Positions 1 to 11,203 are shown, counted from the stretch's first letter. The stretch: 64,000 bases of DNA from Bradyrhizobium sp. 21 (GCF_023073335.1 NZ_JADPJG010000035.1:739020-803019); one strand, 5' to 3'. Program-made: numbers and translations. Notes: generated by a model from the sequence alone, not told the origin.

Positions 1-307
1 GCTGGTCACGGGCCTGCTCGACATGGGCGCGAAGGTGAAGGCATTCGATCCCGTCGGCATGGAGCAGGCCAAGAGCGAATTGCCCCATATCACCTATTGC
101 GAGGATGCCTATTCCTGCGCGCAAGGCGCCGATGCGCTGGTCGTCGTCACCGAATGGGTGCAGTTCCGCGGTCTCGACCTCGACCGGCTGAAGGCGACCA
201 TGGCGCAGCCCGTCGTCGTCGATCTCCGCAACATCTACCGCCCCGAGGACATGGCCGCGGCGGGCTTCACCTATGAGAGCATCGGCCGCCCGCCGGTGCA
301 GGGCTGA
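1..307 (+). CDS. UDP-glucose/GDP-mannose dehydrogenase family protein, C-terminal end (partial)
   Basis: The reading frame is open from the left edge of the window to a TGA at 305-307 and gives about 101 residues. It reads as the C-terminal UDP-binding domain of a UDP-glucose 6-dehydrogenase. The telling features are 'GAKVKAFDPV', the 'GADALVVVTEW' strand and the closing 'VVDLRNIYRP' motif, which family members place near their C-terminus. Such enzymes oxidise a UDP-sugar to the uronic acid for surface polysaccharide. The phosphohexomutase at 3759 could supply the same pathway, but they are separated by unrelated genes. The start lies outside the window, so the exact substrate cannot be judged. 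Confidence 0.85.
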   Translation, partial: LVTGLLDMGAKVKAFDPVGMEQAKSELPHITYCEDAYSCAQGADALVVVTEWVQFRGLDLDRLKATMAQPVVVDLRNIYRPEDMAAAGFTYESIGRPPVQG

Positions 308-321
308 CAGCCACATATGAT

Positions 322-402
322 TGTCATATCCCGCGAAGGCGGGGTATCCAGTACGCACAGATCTTCGGAATGGCCCGGATCTGACATGACTGGATCGTCC
401 GT
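322..402. repeat. Intergenic palindromic repeat, family A (partial copy)
   Basis: The left arm of a dispersed repeat is clear: a GC hairpin (ATCCCGCGAAGGCGGGGTAT) followed by CCAGTACGC. A degraded right arm, ACTGGATCGTCCG, follows at 389-401. Complete copies lie at 5281-5385, 22974-23073, 23857-23959 and 26967-27067. Confidence 0.6.
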
Positions 403-431
403 CCCAGCGCGCATTGCGCGCGAGGCGGATG

Positions 432-2921
<2,490 letters not shown>

Positions 2922-3039
2922 AGCCGCATTAACCATCCGCTCATCCTTTTCGTCAAAATGACACCGGCGCAGCCGGGGCTTGGCTCGCGGACAGGCCTCC
3001 GGCGTGGTCAAATCGAGCTTTCGGCTCGGAAGTGGTGTG

Positions 3040-3552
3040 ATGCGTAACATAATGATCTTCGCGGCGATCATGATCGGCCTCGGCACCTTCATGGCGCAGA
3101 TGGCGGACAGGATGAGCTCCGCCTCGGCAACGTCGGTGCCGCGTACGACGGTCGCAGTCGCGTCCACCGCGCCGGCCGGCGGCCGCAGCGTCAGCATTCC
3201 CCGCGACGGCCGCGGTCATTTCCAGACTGAAGGCCGGATCGAAGGCCAACGCATCGGGTTCATGGTCGACACCGGCGCCTCCGTGGTGGCGCTGAACGAG
3301 ACCTCGGCCGCACGCTTCGGCCTGCGTCCGTCGCGCAGCGATTACAATGCCAGTGTCTCGACCGCCAACGGCACCATCAAGGCCGCGCGCACCCGCATCG
3401 CCATGCTCGATGTCGGCGGCCTCGTCGTGCGCGACGTCGATGCCATGGTGCTGCCGGACGAGGCGCTGTCCGAAAATCTGCTCGGCCTGTCCTTCCTCTC
3501 CCGCCTCAAGCGTTTTGAGTACGCCAACGGCCAGATGGTGCTGGAGCAGTAA
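3040..3552 (+). CDS. Retropepsin-like aspartic protease, TIGR02281 type
   Basis: The product is 170 residues with one N-terminal membrane or signal segment (MRNIMIFAAIMIGLG). A clan AA aspartic protease domain follows, with its active site in FMVDTGASVVAL and the supporting strand 'LLGLSFLSRL' near the C-terminus. Retropepsins act as dimers; bacterial members are membrane-anchored and face the periplasm, and their substrates are largely unknown. The start was placed at 3040 rather than at the longer frame start because a CGGAAG ribosome binding site lies about 7 bases upstream and the hydrophobic segment then becomes N-terminal. It stands alone between hrpB and the phosphohexomutase gene. Confidence 0.85.
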   Translation: MRNIMIFAAIMIGLGTFMAQMADRMSSASATSVPRTTVAVASTAPAGGRSVSIPRDGRGHFQTEGRIEGQRIGFMVDTGASVVALNETSAARFGLRPSRSDYNASVSTANGTIKAARTRIAMLDVGGLVVRDVDAMVLPDEALSENLLGLSFLSRLKRFEYANGQMVLEQ

Positions 3553-3758
3553 GCCCCTCCAAGGGCGCTTCATCGAGCAGACGAATAGACGTTCGCACGG
3601 ACCTTTTTGGACGGCATAGGCGGAAGCGCCTCCCCTGGTCGCGCCCCCGTTACCAAACTGCCGCAATTATCATCCATAAGCTGCCATTCCTGCCTTCCGC
3701 TGCGGCCCGGCATTCGCTAAGGCTGCACCAATTCCTGTCTTTTCGCGAGACCGTCTCA

Positions 3759-5258
3759 ATGTTTCCCAAGCCGAAATCCGTCTTGCTGCCCAACACCTAC
3801 GCCTTCGAATCCGAGCCCATGGTGAAGGCCACGGGTTTTCGTGAATACGACGCGCGCTGGCTGTTCCAGAAGGAAATCAACCTGATGGGGATCCAGGCGC
3901 TCGGCATGGGGCTGGGCGCGCTGATCGCGGAACTTGGCGTCAGTCAGGAGATCGTCACCGGCCATGATTTTCGCGGCTATTCGGCCTCGATCAAATATGC
4001 GCTGATCTCCGGCCTGATGGCCGCAGGTTGCAAGGTGCACGACATCGGCCTTGCGGTGACGCCGATGGCCTATTTCGCGCAGTTCGACCTCGACGTGCCC
4101 TGCTGCGCCATGGTCACGGCCTCGCACAACGACAATGGCTGGACCGGCGTGAAGATGGGCGCCAACCGCCCGCTGACCTTCGGTCCCGATGAGATGACGC
4201 GGCTGAAGGAGATCGTGCTCAACGCCGATTTCAAGAACAAGGCCGGCGGATCCTACCAGTTCCACGAGAACTATCCGGCGCGTTACATTGCCGATCTCAC
4301 CAGCCGTCCGAAGCTCAAGCGCAAGCTCAAGGTCGTCGCGGCCTGCGGCAACGGCACCGCGGGCGCGTTCGCGCCGCAGGTGCTCGAGGCGATCGGCTGC
4401 GAGGTGATTCCCCTCGACACCGAGCTCGACCACACCTTCCCGAAATACAATCCGAATCCCGAAGACATGGAAATGCTGCACGCGATCCGCGACGCGGTGC
4501 TGCAGCACAAGGCCGATGTGGGCTTAGGCTTCGACGGTGATGGCGATCGCTGCGGCGTCGTCGACAACACCGGCGAGGAGATTTTCGCCGACAAGGTCGG
4601 CGTGATGCTCGCACGCGACATGTCGGCGATCCACAAGGATGCGCTGTTCATCGTCGACGTGAAGTCGACCGGCCTGTTCGTCACCGATCCGGTGCTGCAG
4701 AAGCAGGGCGCCAAGACGCAGTATTGGAAGACCGGCCATTCCTACATGAAGCGCCGCACCAATGAGACCGGCGCGCTCGCGGGCTTCGAGAAGTCCGGCC
4801 ATTTCTTCTTCAACAAGCCGTATGGCCGCGGCTATGACGACGGCCTGGTGTCCGCGATCGCGATCTGCGACATGCTCGACCGCGCGCCCGGCAAGTCGAT
4901 GGCCGACCTGAAGGACGCACTGCCAAAGACCTGGTCGTCACCGACCATGTCGCCGCATTGCGCCGACGAGACCAAGTACGGTGTCATCGACGCTGTGGTG
5001 AAGCATTTTGAAGGCCTGCACGCCGATGGCGCCAAGATCGGCGGACAATCGATCCGCGATCTCGTCACTGTCAACGGCGTTCGCGTTACGGTGGAGGACG
5101 GAAGCTGGGGCCTGGTGCGCGCCTCCTCCAACAAGCCCGAGCTCGTCGTCGTGGTCGAGAGCCCGGTCTCCGAGCAGCGCATGCACGACATGTTCGAGAT
5201 GGTGAACAGCGTGCTGCGCACCCATCCGGAAGTCGGCGATTACAATCAGAAGATCTGA
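3759..5258 (+). CDS. Phosphomannomutase/phosphoglucomutase
   Basis: This 499-residue protein is an alpha-D-phosphohexomutase, interconverting hexose 6-phosphate and hexose 1-phosphate through a phosphoserine. The active-site loop is TASHNDNGWTG with Ser122. The magnesium loop is DGDGDR starting at Asp259, and the sugar-binding loop is FEKSGHFFF. The C-terminal phosphate-binding domain is present. The loop has ND where NP is more usual (TASHNP), a common variant. It probably supplies mannose-1-P or glucose-1-P for nucleotide sugars and surface polysaccharide. Motifs alone cannot decide between mannose and glucose. Confidence 0.92.
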   Translation: MFPKPKSVLLPNTYAFESEPMVKATGFREYDARWLFQKEINLMGIQALGMGLGALIAELGVSQEIVTGHDFRGYSASIKYALISGLMAAGCKVHDIGLAVTPMAYFAQFDLDVPCCAMVTASHNDNGWTGVKMGANRPLTFGPDEMTRLKEIVLNADFKNKAGGSYQFHENYPARYIADLTSRPKLKRKLKVVAACGNGTAGAFAPQVLEAIGCEVIPLDTELDHTFPKYNPNPEDMEMLHAIRDAVLQHKADVGLGFDGDGDRCGVVDNTGEEIFADKVGVMLARDMSAIHKDALFIVDVKSTGLFVTDPVLQKQGAKTQYWKTGHSYMKRRTNETGALAGFEKSGHFFFNKPYGRGYDDGLVSAIAICDMLDRAPGKSMADLKDALPKTWSSPTMSPHCADETKYGVIDAVVKHFEGLHADGAKIGGQSIRDLVTVNGVRVTVEDGSWGLVRASSNKPELVVVVESPVSEQRMHDMFEMVNSVLRTHPEVGDYNQKI

Positions 5259-5280
5259 GGCGCGAGGCTAGCCTCACTTG

Positions 5281-5385
5281 CTGTCATGCCCCGGCTTGAC
5301 CGGAGCATCCAGTACGCCGTGGCTTATCCGTATCCATCGTCGTCTCTGGAATACTGGATCGCCCGGTCAAGCCGGGCGAGGACAG
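5281..5385. repeat. Intergenic palindromic repeat, family A
   Basis: A complete two-arm copy. The left arm runs from CTGTCATGCCCCGGCTTGAC through ATCCAGTACGCC, and the right arm from ATACTGGATCGCCCGG to GGACAG is its inverted counterpart. The arms can pair across the whole element. It lies between two convergent genes and could also terminate transcription. Confidence 0.75.
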
Positions 5386-5402
5386 TTTGCGTGTGGTGAG
5401 CC

Positions 5403-5912
5403 CTAAGCCGCCACCATCGCCGGGATCGGCAGCGTGGTCACCGACTTGATCTTCTCCATCGCGAAGCGCGAGGTGACGTTCTTCAGCGGCACGGCGCTGA
5501 TCAGCTTCTTGTAGAACACGTCATAGGCCTGCATGTCCGCGACCACGACGCGCAGCATGTAGTCGACGTCGCCGGCCATGCGATAGAATTCCATCACCTC
5601 GGGCATGGCGCTGACGGCTTCGGCGAACTTCTTCAGCCAGGCGTCGGAATGGTCTGCGCTCTCCACCGACACGAACACGGAGATGCCGAGTCCGATCTTG
5701 TTCTGGTCGACCAGGGCCACCCGCTTGATGATCACGCCGTCGGCCTCAAGGCGCTGGATGCGCTTCCAGCAGGGGGTCGAGGAGAGGCCGACGCGGTCGC
5801 CGATTTCGGCGACAGACAGGGAGGCATCGTCCTGGAGGACCATCAGAATCTTGCGGTCGATGGCATCGAGGCGGCGGCTGGTCTCGGGGATCTGGACAGC
5901 GAGGTCAGTCAT
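5403..5912 (-). CDS. Lrp/AsnC family transcriptional regulator
   Basis: The 169-residue protein has the family layout. An N-terminal helix-turn-helix ('LDAIDRKILMVLQDDASLSV', then 'VGLSSTPCWKRIQRLEADGVI') is followed by a C-terminal RAM/ligand-binding domain ('FVSVESADH', 'VMEFYRMAGDVDYMLRVVVADM'). Such proteins form octamers and usually control amino acid metabolism or transport, often repressing themselves. It is monocistronic with about 280 bases of upstream DNA. An AT-rich inverted repeat at 5954-5972 may be its own binding site. No target gene is adjacent, so its regulon cannot be guessed. Confidence 0.9.
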   Translation of the reverse strand: MTDLAVQIPETSRRLDAIDRKILMVLQDDASLSVAEIGDRVGLSSTPCWKRIQRLEADGVIIKRVALVDQNKIGLGISVFVSVESADHSDAWLKKFAEAVSAMPEVMEFYRMAGDVDYMLRVVVADMQAYDVFYKKLISAVPLKNVTSRFAMEKIKSVTTLPIPAMVAA

Positions 5913-5953
5913 TTGAAGAACTTTGTTCCATTATGGCGGCTTGTTTCCCTCAT

Positions 5954-5972
5954 ATAGAGAAAAATCTTCTAT
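5954..5972. promoter_or_regulatory. AT-rich imperfect inverted repeat upstream of the lrp-like gene
   Basis: ATAGAGAAAAATCTTCTAT is an inverted repeat with ATAGA/TCTAT arms and an A-rich centre, 42 bases upstream of the Lrp-family start codon in otherwise GC-rich DNA. It resembles the general form of Lrp sites (short outer arms around an A/T core), so autoregulation is a reasonable guess. It may equally be part of the promoter. The rest of the 282-base gap holds no gene I can support. Confidence 0.35.
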
Positions 5973-6194
5973 CGCAAGCCTATAATCGCGGCGTGCAACC
6001 AGAATGCTCTAAAGCGCGTCCCGTAAAAGCTGTTCAACTTCAATGCGTTGCGGGGCGGCCAGGCGGCCGCCGTGGCGGCTGCATTTCGGCACTGCGGCGG
6101 CGGCGACGAATCGCAGCGCCTCCCTCACGTCAGTGCCTTCGGCGAAGCGAAGCGTGAAGCACCTGGAAGACGTCGCCAGGCGCCATCGGCGGCC

Positions 6195-7133
6195 TCAGCC
6201 CTTGTCGTGCACCCAACGGCCGAGCAGATGATGGGCGATGGCGAACGGGTGCGGACCGGCGAGCCCGTCGGGATGCGTCCGCGTCAGCATCAGGGCGGCC
6301 TCCTCGCGCGTAAACCAGCGCGCATCCTCGAGCTCGGAATGATCGACGACGATGTCCTCGCTTACGGCCCGAGCGCTGCAGCCGATCATCAGCGACGACG
6401 GATAGGGCCAGGGCTGCGTCATGTAATACTGCACGTCGGTGCAGCGGATCCCGGACTCTTCGAGGATTTCGCGGCGTACCGCGTCCTCGATGGTTTCGGC
6501 GGCTTCCACGAAGCCGGCGAGGCACGAATACATGCCGGGCGGAAACTGCTTCTGACGCCCGAGCAGGCATTTGTCGCCGGAGGCGACGTGCATGATCACG
6601 ACAGGGTCAGTGCGCGGAAAGTGTTCGGCCTTGCAACTCGGACACTCGCGCTTCCAGCCGCCTTCCTTCATCCCGGTACGCGTGCCGCAATTGGCGCAAT
6701 AGCCGTGGCGCTGATGCCAGCCCACCATCGACTTCGCCATTGCGATCGCCGACAGCTCCTGCGGCGGAACTGCGCCCTGCATCGCCATGCCGCGCAGCTC
6801 GGTGACGGTGTAATCGTCGCGGCCGACCAGCTTCTCGGCCGCGGCCTGCGACAGGCCCATGCCGAACATCGCGGCGCCGTCGCGCAGGCCCAGAAAGATC
6901 GTGCCGGGATTGGCGCCGCACTTCAGCGCCTCGTCGATTCCCAGCATCGCACGCGCTTTTTCACCTTCGCGCTTCACCAGCAGCGAGTCGCGATAGACGA
7001 CATAGGCGCGCGATGACGGCTTCTGCTCCATGGCGAACAGCTTTTCGTCGTCGCGGCGCAGATGCGCGGCGCGGTCGAGGACATTGGTGACGAAGGCCGG
7101 TTGCCCCAGCGGAAACGAGTCGAATGCTGACAT
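6195..7133 (-). CDS. nudC: NAD(+) diphosphatase (NADH pyrophosphatase)
   Basis: The 312-residue protein has the three parts of NudC: an N-terminal NUDIX-like domain, a zinc ribbon (CANCG...CPSC), and a Nudix domain whose box GFVEAAETIEDAVRREILEE (and following SGI) is complete. The downstream TQPWPYPSSLM matches the SQPWPFPxS signature that separates NADH pyrophosphatases from other Nudix enzymes. It hydrolyses NAD(H) to NMN(H) and AMP, and family members also remove NAD caps from RNA. The start at 7133 was chosen because GAAAGAA lies just upstream. It is 11 bases after the HIT gene stop, so the two are probably cotranscribed. Confidence 0.93.
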   Translation of the reverse strand: MSAFDSFPLGQPAFVTNVLDRAAHLRRDDEKLFAMEQKPSSRAYVVYRDSLLVKREGEKARAMLGIDEALKCGANPGTIFLGLRDGAAMFGMGLSQAAAEKLVGRDDYTVTELRGMAMQGAVPPQELSAIAMAKSMVGWHQRHGYCANCGTRTGMKEGGWKRECPSCKAEHFPRTDPVVIMHVASGDKCLLGRQKQFPPGMYSCLAGFVEAAETIEDAVRREILEESGIRCTDVQYYMTQPWPYPSSLMIGCSARAVSEDIVVDHSELEDARWFTREEAALMLTRTHPDGLAGPHPFAIAHHLLGRWVHDKG

Positions 7134-7144
7134 TTCTTGTTCTT

Positions 7145-7564
7145 TCAACCCAACCAGATTTTTCGGCGAAGCGCGCTGATGAAATTCTGCACCTCTGTGG
7201 CGTCGTGCGCCAAGGGCTTCATCACGCCCCAGACCGGCCGCGGCCAGGCGGCGTCACCGGTGCGGCGCGCGATGATGTGGACGTGAAGCTGCGGAACGAG
7301 GTTGCCGAGCGCCGCGATGTTGAGCTTGTCGCAATTGGTGATCTCCTTCAGCGCGCGCGAGACGCGGGAGATCTCCGTCATCAATTGCGCCTGCTGCACC
7401 TCGTCGAGATCGATGATCTCGACGGCGTCGGCGCGACGCGGCACCAGCAGCAGCCAGGGATAATGCGCGTCCTTGATGACCAGGACCTTCGACAACGGCA
7501 AATCGCCGATATCGATGGTGTCCTCTTTCAGGCGGGAGTGCAGTGACCAGGCGGGTTCGGACAT
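7145..7564 (-). CDS. HIT family nucleotide hydrolase/transferase
   Basis: The protein is 139 residues with the histidine triad QLHVHIIAR near residue 100, together with the preceding 'LNIAALGNLVPQ' strand. HIT proteins act on nucleoside phosphates, for example phosphoramidates or dinucleoside polyphosphates. The longer frame runs into an upstream repeat, so the ATG at 7564 (MSEPAWSLHSRL) is the credible start. Its pairing with nudC, another nucleotide-cleaning enzyme, fits a housekeeping role, but the substrate is not visible from sequence. Confidence 0.88.
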   Translation of the reverse strand: MSEPAWSLHSRLKEDTIDIGDLPLSKVLVIKDAHYPWLLLVPRRADAVEIIDLDEVQQAQLMTEISRVSRALKEITNCDKLNIAALGNLVPQLHVHIIARRTGDAAWPRPVWGVMKPLAHDATEVQNFISALRRKIWLG

Positions 7565-7666
7565 ATGCGTTTCCAGATTGCCCGGCGATCGGGCTCGTTT
7601 GGTCGGACCATACGATAGCGATTCCGATAGGGGAAGGATCGGGGCTGCAGAGGCCTCATGCTCTGT

Positions 7667-7809
7667 TGTCGTCCCGGCGAAGGCCGGGACCCATAACCAC
7701 AAGAAGAAGTTTGGCGAAAGTTCGTAGTGAAGAGTCTTCCCGCGATACGATCACCTGCGTCTATAGATAAATCACGCGGTCTGGGTCCCGGCCTTCGCCG
7801 GGACGACAG
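7667..7809. repeat. Intergenic palindromic repeat, family B
   Basis: Two inverted arms enclose about 90 bases. The left arm is GTCGTCCCGGCGAAGGCCGG followed by GACCCATAACCAC, and the right arm GGGTCCCGGCCTTCGCCGGG ends in ACGACA. Each arm also contains its own small hairpin. Further copies lie at 25892-26012 and, more diverged, at 27784-27917. Confidence 0.75.
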
Positions 7810-7813
7810 CAAC

Positions 7814-8941
7814 TCAAGCCTCCGCAATCACCCGCGCATTGGCGCGGACCGAGGCTTCGCTGACGCGGATGCCGAGGCCGGGGCCGTCGGGCACCACGAC
7901 ATGGCCGCCGCGATTGGCGACGCGCTCCTCGAGCACGTCCTCGGTCAGCACATGATGCGGCATGTAGAATTCGCAGCCGAGCGAGATGCCTGGCGTCGCC
8001 GCGATCAGTTGCGTGCCGGCGGCGAGCCCAATGCCGCCCTCCCACAGCGTGCCGCCATAGCCGGGCAGGCCGGCGATGTCGGCGATCGCCATGATCGCCT
8101 GCGCTTCGAACAGGCCGCCGGCCTTCATCAGCTTGATCGAGACGGCGTCGGCCGCCTCGCGGCGCACCACCTCCATCATGTCGCGGCGGTCGAAGCAGCT
8201 TTCATCGGCGAGCACGGGCGTTTCCAGCGCCGCGGTGAGCTGCGCCATCACGTCGAGATATTTGCGCGGCACCGGCTGCTCGATGAAGGTTGGCGCGAAC
8301 TGCTCGACGTCGCGCAGGATCTTGATGGCGCCGAACGGCGCCAGCGCCTGGTTGTAGTCGACGCGCAAATCGACCTTGTCGCCGAATTCTTTCCGGATCG
8401 CCTCGAGATGATCGAGATCCTCGCGATGCGGCTTCACGCCGGTCTTGACCTTGTAAATGAAATTGCCGTCGGGAACCATTTTTCGCATGCGCTCGAGATC
8501 GGCAGCGAAATCCGGGTCGGCGATGGAGAACGACAGCGGGATGGTGTCGCGCACACGGCCGCCGAGAAGGTCAGCGACCGACAGCCCCGACGATTTGCCG
8601 ACGATGTCGAGCAGCGCCATCTCGATCGCGACCTTGGCCTCGGCATGGCCGACCAGCGCACGGTCTAGCTCGGCCATCAGCGCGCGAATGCGGCGCACGG
8701 GTTTGCCCAGCACGATTCCGCGCAAATAGATGTCGAGCGCGGCAAACGCCGCTTCCGGCGTTCCCGTAAAGACTTCCCACGGCGCCGCCTCGCCCCAGCC
8801 CACCACGCCGTCGCTTGCGGTGAGCTCGATCAGCACACGCTTGACCGTGCCCTTGACGTTGCCGACGCCCTGGAGGCGCGCCATCTTGATCGGGCTTTCG
8901 ATCAGGAACAGCCTGAGACGTTCGACGGTCGTTTCGGTCAT
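7814..8941 (-). CDS. Enolase-superfamily enzyme of the muconate lactonizing/dipeptide epimerase subgroup
   Basis: This 375-residue protein has the capping domain and barrel of the MLE subgroup. The catalytic residues are visible: the K-x-K pair in YKVKTG, metal ligands in VDYNQA, FIEQPV and LADES, and the opposing lysine in SIKLMKAGG. The family abstracts a proton next to a carboxylate; members include L-Ala-D/L-Glu epimerase, N-succinylamino acid racemase and muconate cycloisomerase. The gene overlaps the SDR gene by 4 bases (ATGA) at the end of a polar amino acid transporter operon. This favours an amino acid or dipeptide substrate over muconate, but that is inference. Confidence 0.85.
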   Translation of the reverse strand: MTETTVERLRLFLIESPIKMARLQGVGNVKGTVKRVLIELTASDGVVGWGEAAPWEVFTGTPEAAFAALDIYLRGIVLGKPVRRIRALMAELDRALVGHAEAKVAIEMALLDIVGKSSGLSVADLLGGRVRDTIPLSFSIADPDFAADLERMRKMVPDGNFIYKVKTGVKPHREDLDHLEAIRKEFGDKVDLRVDYNQALAPFGAIKILRDVEQFAPTFIEQPVPRKYLDVMAQLTAALETPVLADESCFDRRDMMEVVRREAADAVSIKLMKAGGLFEAQAIMAIADIAGLPGYGGTLWEGGIGLAAGTQLIAATPGISLGCEFYMPHHVLTEDVLEERVANRGGHVVVPDGPGLGIRVSEASVRANARVIAEA

Positions 8942-9693
8942 GTCAGGCCTCCATTGACGTGCCAGACCTGGCCGGTGACGTACGACGCCTTCGGCGAGGC
9001 CAGGAAGGCGATGATCTCGGCCACTTCCTCCGGCCGCCCGCGACGGCGCATCGGGATCAGCGCCTCGGTCGCGGCGATCTGCTCGGGCGACAGCCGGCTC
9101 TCGCTCGGCTTGTCCTTGAGGATGAGGCCCGGCGCCACCGCGTTGACGGTGATGCCGTTCTTGGCGAGTTCGACCGCAGTGAGGCGCACCAGGGCTTCGA
9201 GCGCGGCGCGGCTTGCAGCGGTCGCGGCGAACGGCGCAAATTCAGGCCGGATCGCGTGCGCCACGAACGACGACACGGCCACGATCCGCGCATCGTGGCC
9301 GGCGCGCAACAGCGGCAGCGCGGCGTCGACCAGCCGTGTGAAAGCCAGCGCCGATTCGTCCATCGCCTGCCGGAACTGATCCGCCGGCGTGCCGATGGCG
9401 CTGCCGCGGCGGGCATGGCCGCCGACCAGGATCAATCCGTCGAGCCGGCCGAAGGCGCCTTGCGCGGCGGCAATGGCATCGGTGGCCGCAGCCTGTTCGC
9501 CAAGATCGCCGAGGCACTTTGCGACCACGGCGCCTTTCGCTTCGGCCTCCGCCGCGGTGGCGTCGAGACCGTCTGCGTTGGAGCGCGTGTGCAGCAGGAG
9601 CGCGGTGCCGGGGGCCGCGAGCAGCTTTGCGGTGGCGCGGCCGATGCCGCTGGCGGCGCCGGTGACGAGATATGTACGATCGATATTGGGCAT
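8938..9693 (-). CDS. SDR family protein lacking the catalytic Tyr and Lys
   Basis: The 251-residue Rossmann protein has an intact nucleotide-binding loop (TGAASGIG), the catalytic-region serine (VSS) and the classical C-terminus (RRRGRPEEVAEIIAFLAS...VNGG). Counting back from the conserved NGITVNAVAPG, the usual YxxxK site reads TAASR: Tyr is Thr and Lys is Arg. The NNAG motif is also altered, to VGGHA. Classical oxidoreductase activity is therefore doubtful, while NAD(P) binding is plausible. It starts in a TGATG overlap with the ATPase gene and ends in an ATGA overlap with the enolase-superfamily gene, so it is translationally coupled on both sides. Confidence 0.85.
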   Translation of the reverse strand: MPNIDRTYLVTGAASGIGRATAKLLAAPGTALLLHTRSNADGLDATAAEAEAKGAVVAKCLGDLGEQAAATDAIAAAQGAFGRLDGLILVGGHARRGSAIGTPADQFRQAMDESALAFTRLVDAALPLLRAGHDARIVAVSSFVAHAIRPEFAPFAATAASRAALEALVRLTAVELAKNGITVNAVAPGLILKDKPSESRLSPEQIAATEALIPMRRRGRPEEVAEIIAFLASPKASYVTGQVWHVNGGLT

Positions 9694-10487
9694 CACGATG
9701 CTGCGTTGGCCGGCGCAAGCGCGCCGGTGCGGTGGAAATGGCTGAGGAAGGCGCGCGTCGCGGCTTCCTTGGGATTATCGATCACCTGCCGCGCCGGGCC
9801 TTCCTCGACCACGATTCCGTCGCGCATGAAGATGAGGCGGTCGGCGACTTCGCGGGCAAAGGCGATCTCGTGGGTCACGATCACCATGGTCATGCCTTCG
9901 GAGGCGAGCTGCTGGATCACGTTCAGCACCTCGCCGACGAGCTCGGGATCGAGCGCCGAGGTCGCCTCGTCGAACAGCATCACGTCCGGCTCCATGGCGA
10001 GCGCGCGCGCGATCGCGACGCGCTGCTTCTGGCCGCCAGAGAGCGTCGCCGGATATTGGTCGGCTTTCTCTGCAAGGCCGACCTTCGCGAGCTGTGCGCG
10101 CGCGAGCTTCTCGGCATCCGCCCTGGCCATGCGCCGCACCGTGACCGGCCCCTCCATCACGTTCTGGAGCGCCGTCATGTGCGGGAACAGATTGAAGTGC
10201 TGGAACACCATGCCGGTGGTGGCGCGAAATCTTGCCAGCGTCTTGACGTCGGGGAGCCTCGCACCCTCGCCGAACGAGAAGCGCGTTTCGCCGACGCGGA
10301 CGCTGCCGCCGTCGGGCGCGACCAGGAGATTGACGCAACGGAGCAGCGTCGATTTCCCCGAGCCGGACGGGCCGATCAGCGCCACCACGCCGCCCTTGGC
10401 CACGTCGAGATTGATGTTCTTCAAGACCTCGTTGGTGCCAAAGCTCTTGCGCAAGGCCCGGATCTCGATTTTTGACGTGTCGCTCAT
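9693..10487 (-). CDS. Polar amino acid ABC transporter, ATP-binding protein
   Basis: The 264-residue ATPase is of the GlnQ/HisP type. Walker A is GPSGSGKST near residue 40, the Q-loop is VFQHFNLFPH, the signature is LSGGQKQR, Walker B is VMLFDEATSALD, and the switch histidine lies in VTHE. It powers uptake through the permease encoded just upstream, overlapping it by 4 bases (ATGA). The C-terminal end carries the 'RAFL' motif of amino acid importers. Confidence 0.94.
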   Translation of the reverse strand: MSDTSKIEIRALRKSFGTNEVLKNINLDVAKGGVVALIGPSGSGKSTLLRCVNLLVAPDGGSVRVGETRFSFGEGARLPDVKTLARFRATTGMVFQHFNLFPHMTALQNVMEGPVTVRRMARADAEKLARAQLAKVGLAEKADQYPATLSGGQKQRVAIARALAMEPDVMLFDEATSALDPELVGEVLNVIQQLASEGMTMVIVTHEIAFAREVADRLIFMRDGIVVEEGPARQVIDNPKEAATRAFLSHFHRTGALAPANAAS

Positions 10488-11146
10488 TCGCCGACCGCCA
10501 GTCGCTTCTCGCCGCGCCGGACCAGGATGGTCAGGGGAATCAGGATGGCCGCATAGGCGACCGCGACCGCGGTGTAAGTTTCCAGCGGTCGGTAGCTGTC
10601 ATGGGCGGCGACCTGGCTCTGATACACGAGGTCGGGCACCGCCAGCACCGAGACCAGCGAGGTGTTCTTGAACTGGATGATCGACTGGTTCATCAGCGCC
10701 GGGATCATCCGCTTGATCGCCTGCGGCAGCACGATGCGCCGCATGGCCTGGCCCGGTGTCATGCCGAGCGCGGCGCCGGCTTCCGACTGGCCGCGGTCGA
10801 TGGAGATGATGCCGCCGCGGATGATCTCCGAATAGAACGAGCCGCCATAGAGCGAGAGCGCCAGCGCTGAGGCCGTGATCGGGGTCATCTCGACACCGGC
10901 CAGGATCGGCAGCGCGTAATAGAACCAGATCAATTGCACCAGGATCGGCGTGCAGCGGAACGCCTCGATGAAGGTCAGCGCGATCAGGCGCACTGCCTTG
11001 AAGCGGGACAGGGTGCCGAACGCGCCGAGCAGGCCGAAGACGAGCCCGAGCACGACGATGACCACGGTGAAGCCGACGGTGACGCCGAGTCCGTTGAGAA
11101 AGAGCCAGCGATAGCTCCAGAGGATGCCGAAGTCCCACTGATACAT
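10484..11146 (-). CDS. Polar amino acid ABC transporter, permease protein
   Basis: The 220-residue inner membrane protein is of the HisM/GlnP family with about five membrane segments. The N-terminal part has 'FRCTPILVQLIWFYYALP', a typical family motif. The EAA loop that docks to the ATPase reads EAGAALGMTPGQAMRRIVLP. Only one permease is encoded, so it probably works as a homodimer. Its RNA follows the binding-protein gene after a gap filled by a palindromic repeat. Confidence 0.94.
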   Translation of the reverse strand: MYQWDFGILWSYRWLFLNGLGVTVGFTVVIVVLGLVFGLLGAFGTLSRFKAVRLIALTFIEAFRCTPILVQLIWFYYALPILAGVEMTPITASALALSLYGGSFYSEIIRGGIISIDRGQSEAGAALGMTPGQAMRRIVLPQAIKRMIPALMNQSIIQFKNTSLVSVLAVPDLVYQSQVAAHDSYRPLETYTAVAVAYAAILIPLTILVRRGEKRLAVGE

Positions 11147-11203
11147 ATTTTGTCGGACCTCAGTCGCGAAGAAGTCTGGTTTGGCAGAGCGGCAGTCTCA
11201 CTG

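Noticed and set aside
6048..7016. 322-codon plus-strand frame over nudC
   Set aside because: NudC on the other strand has the full Nudix box, zinc ribbon and NADH pyrophosphatase signature; this frame has none.
8959..10671. 570-codon plus-strand frame across the SDR and ABC ATPase genes
   Set aside because: It is antisense to two proteins with clear motifs; composition is Arg/Ala/His-rich, as expected from a shadow frame.
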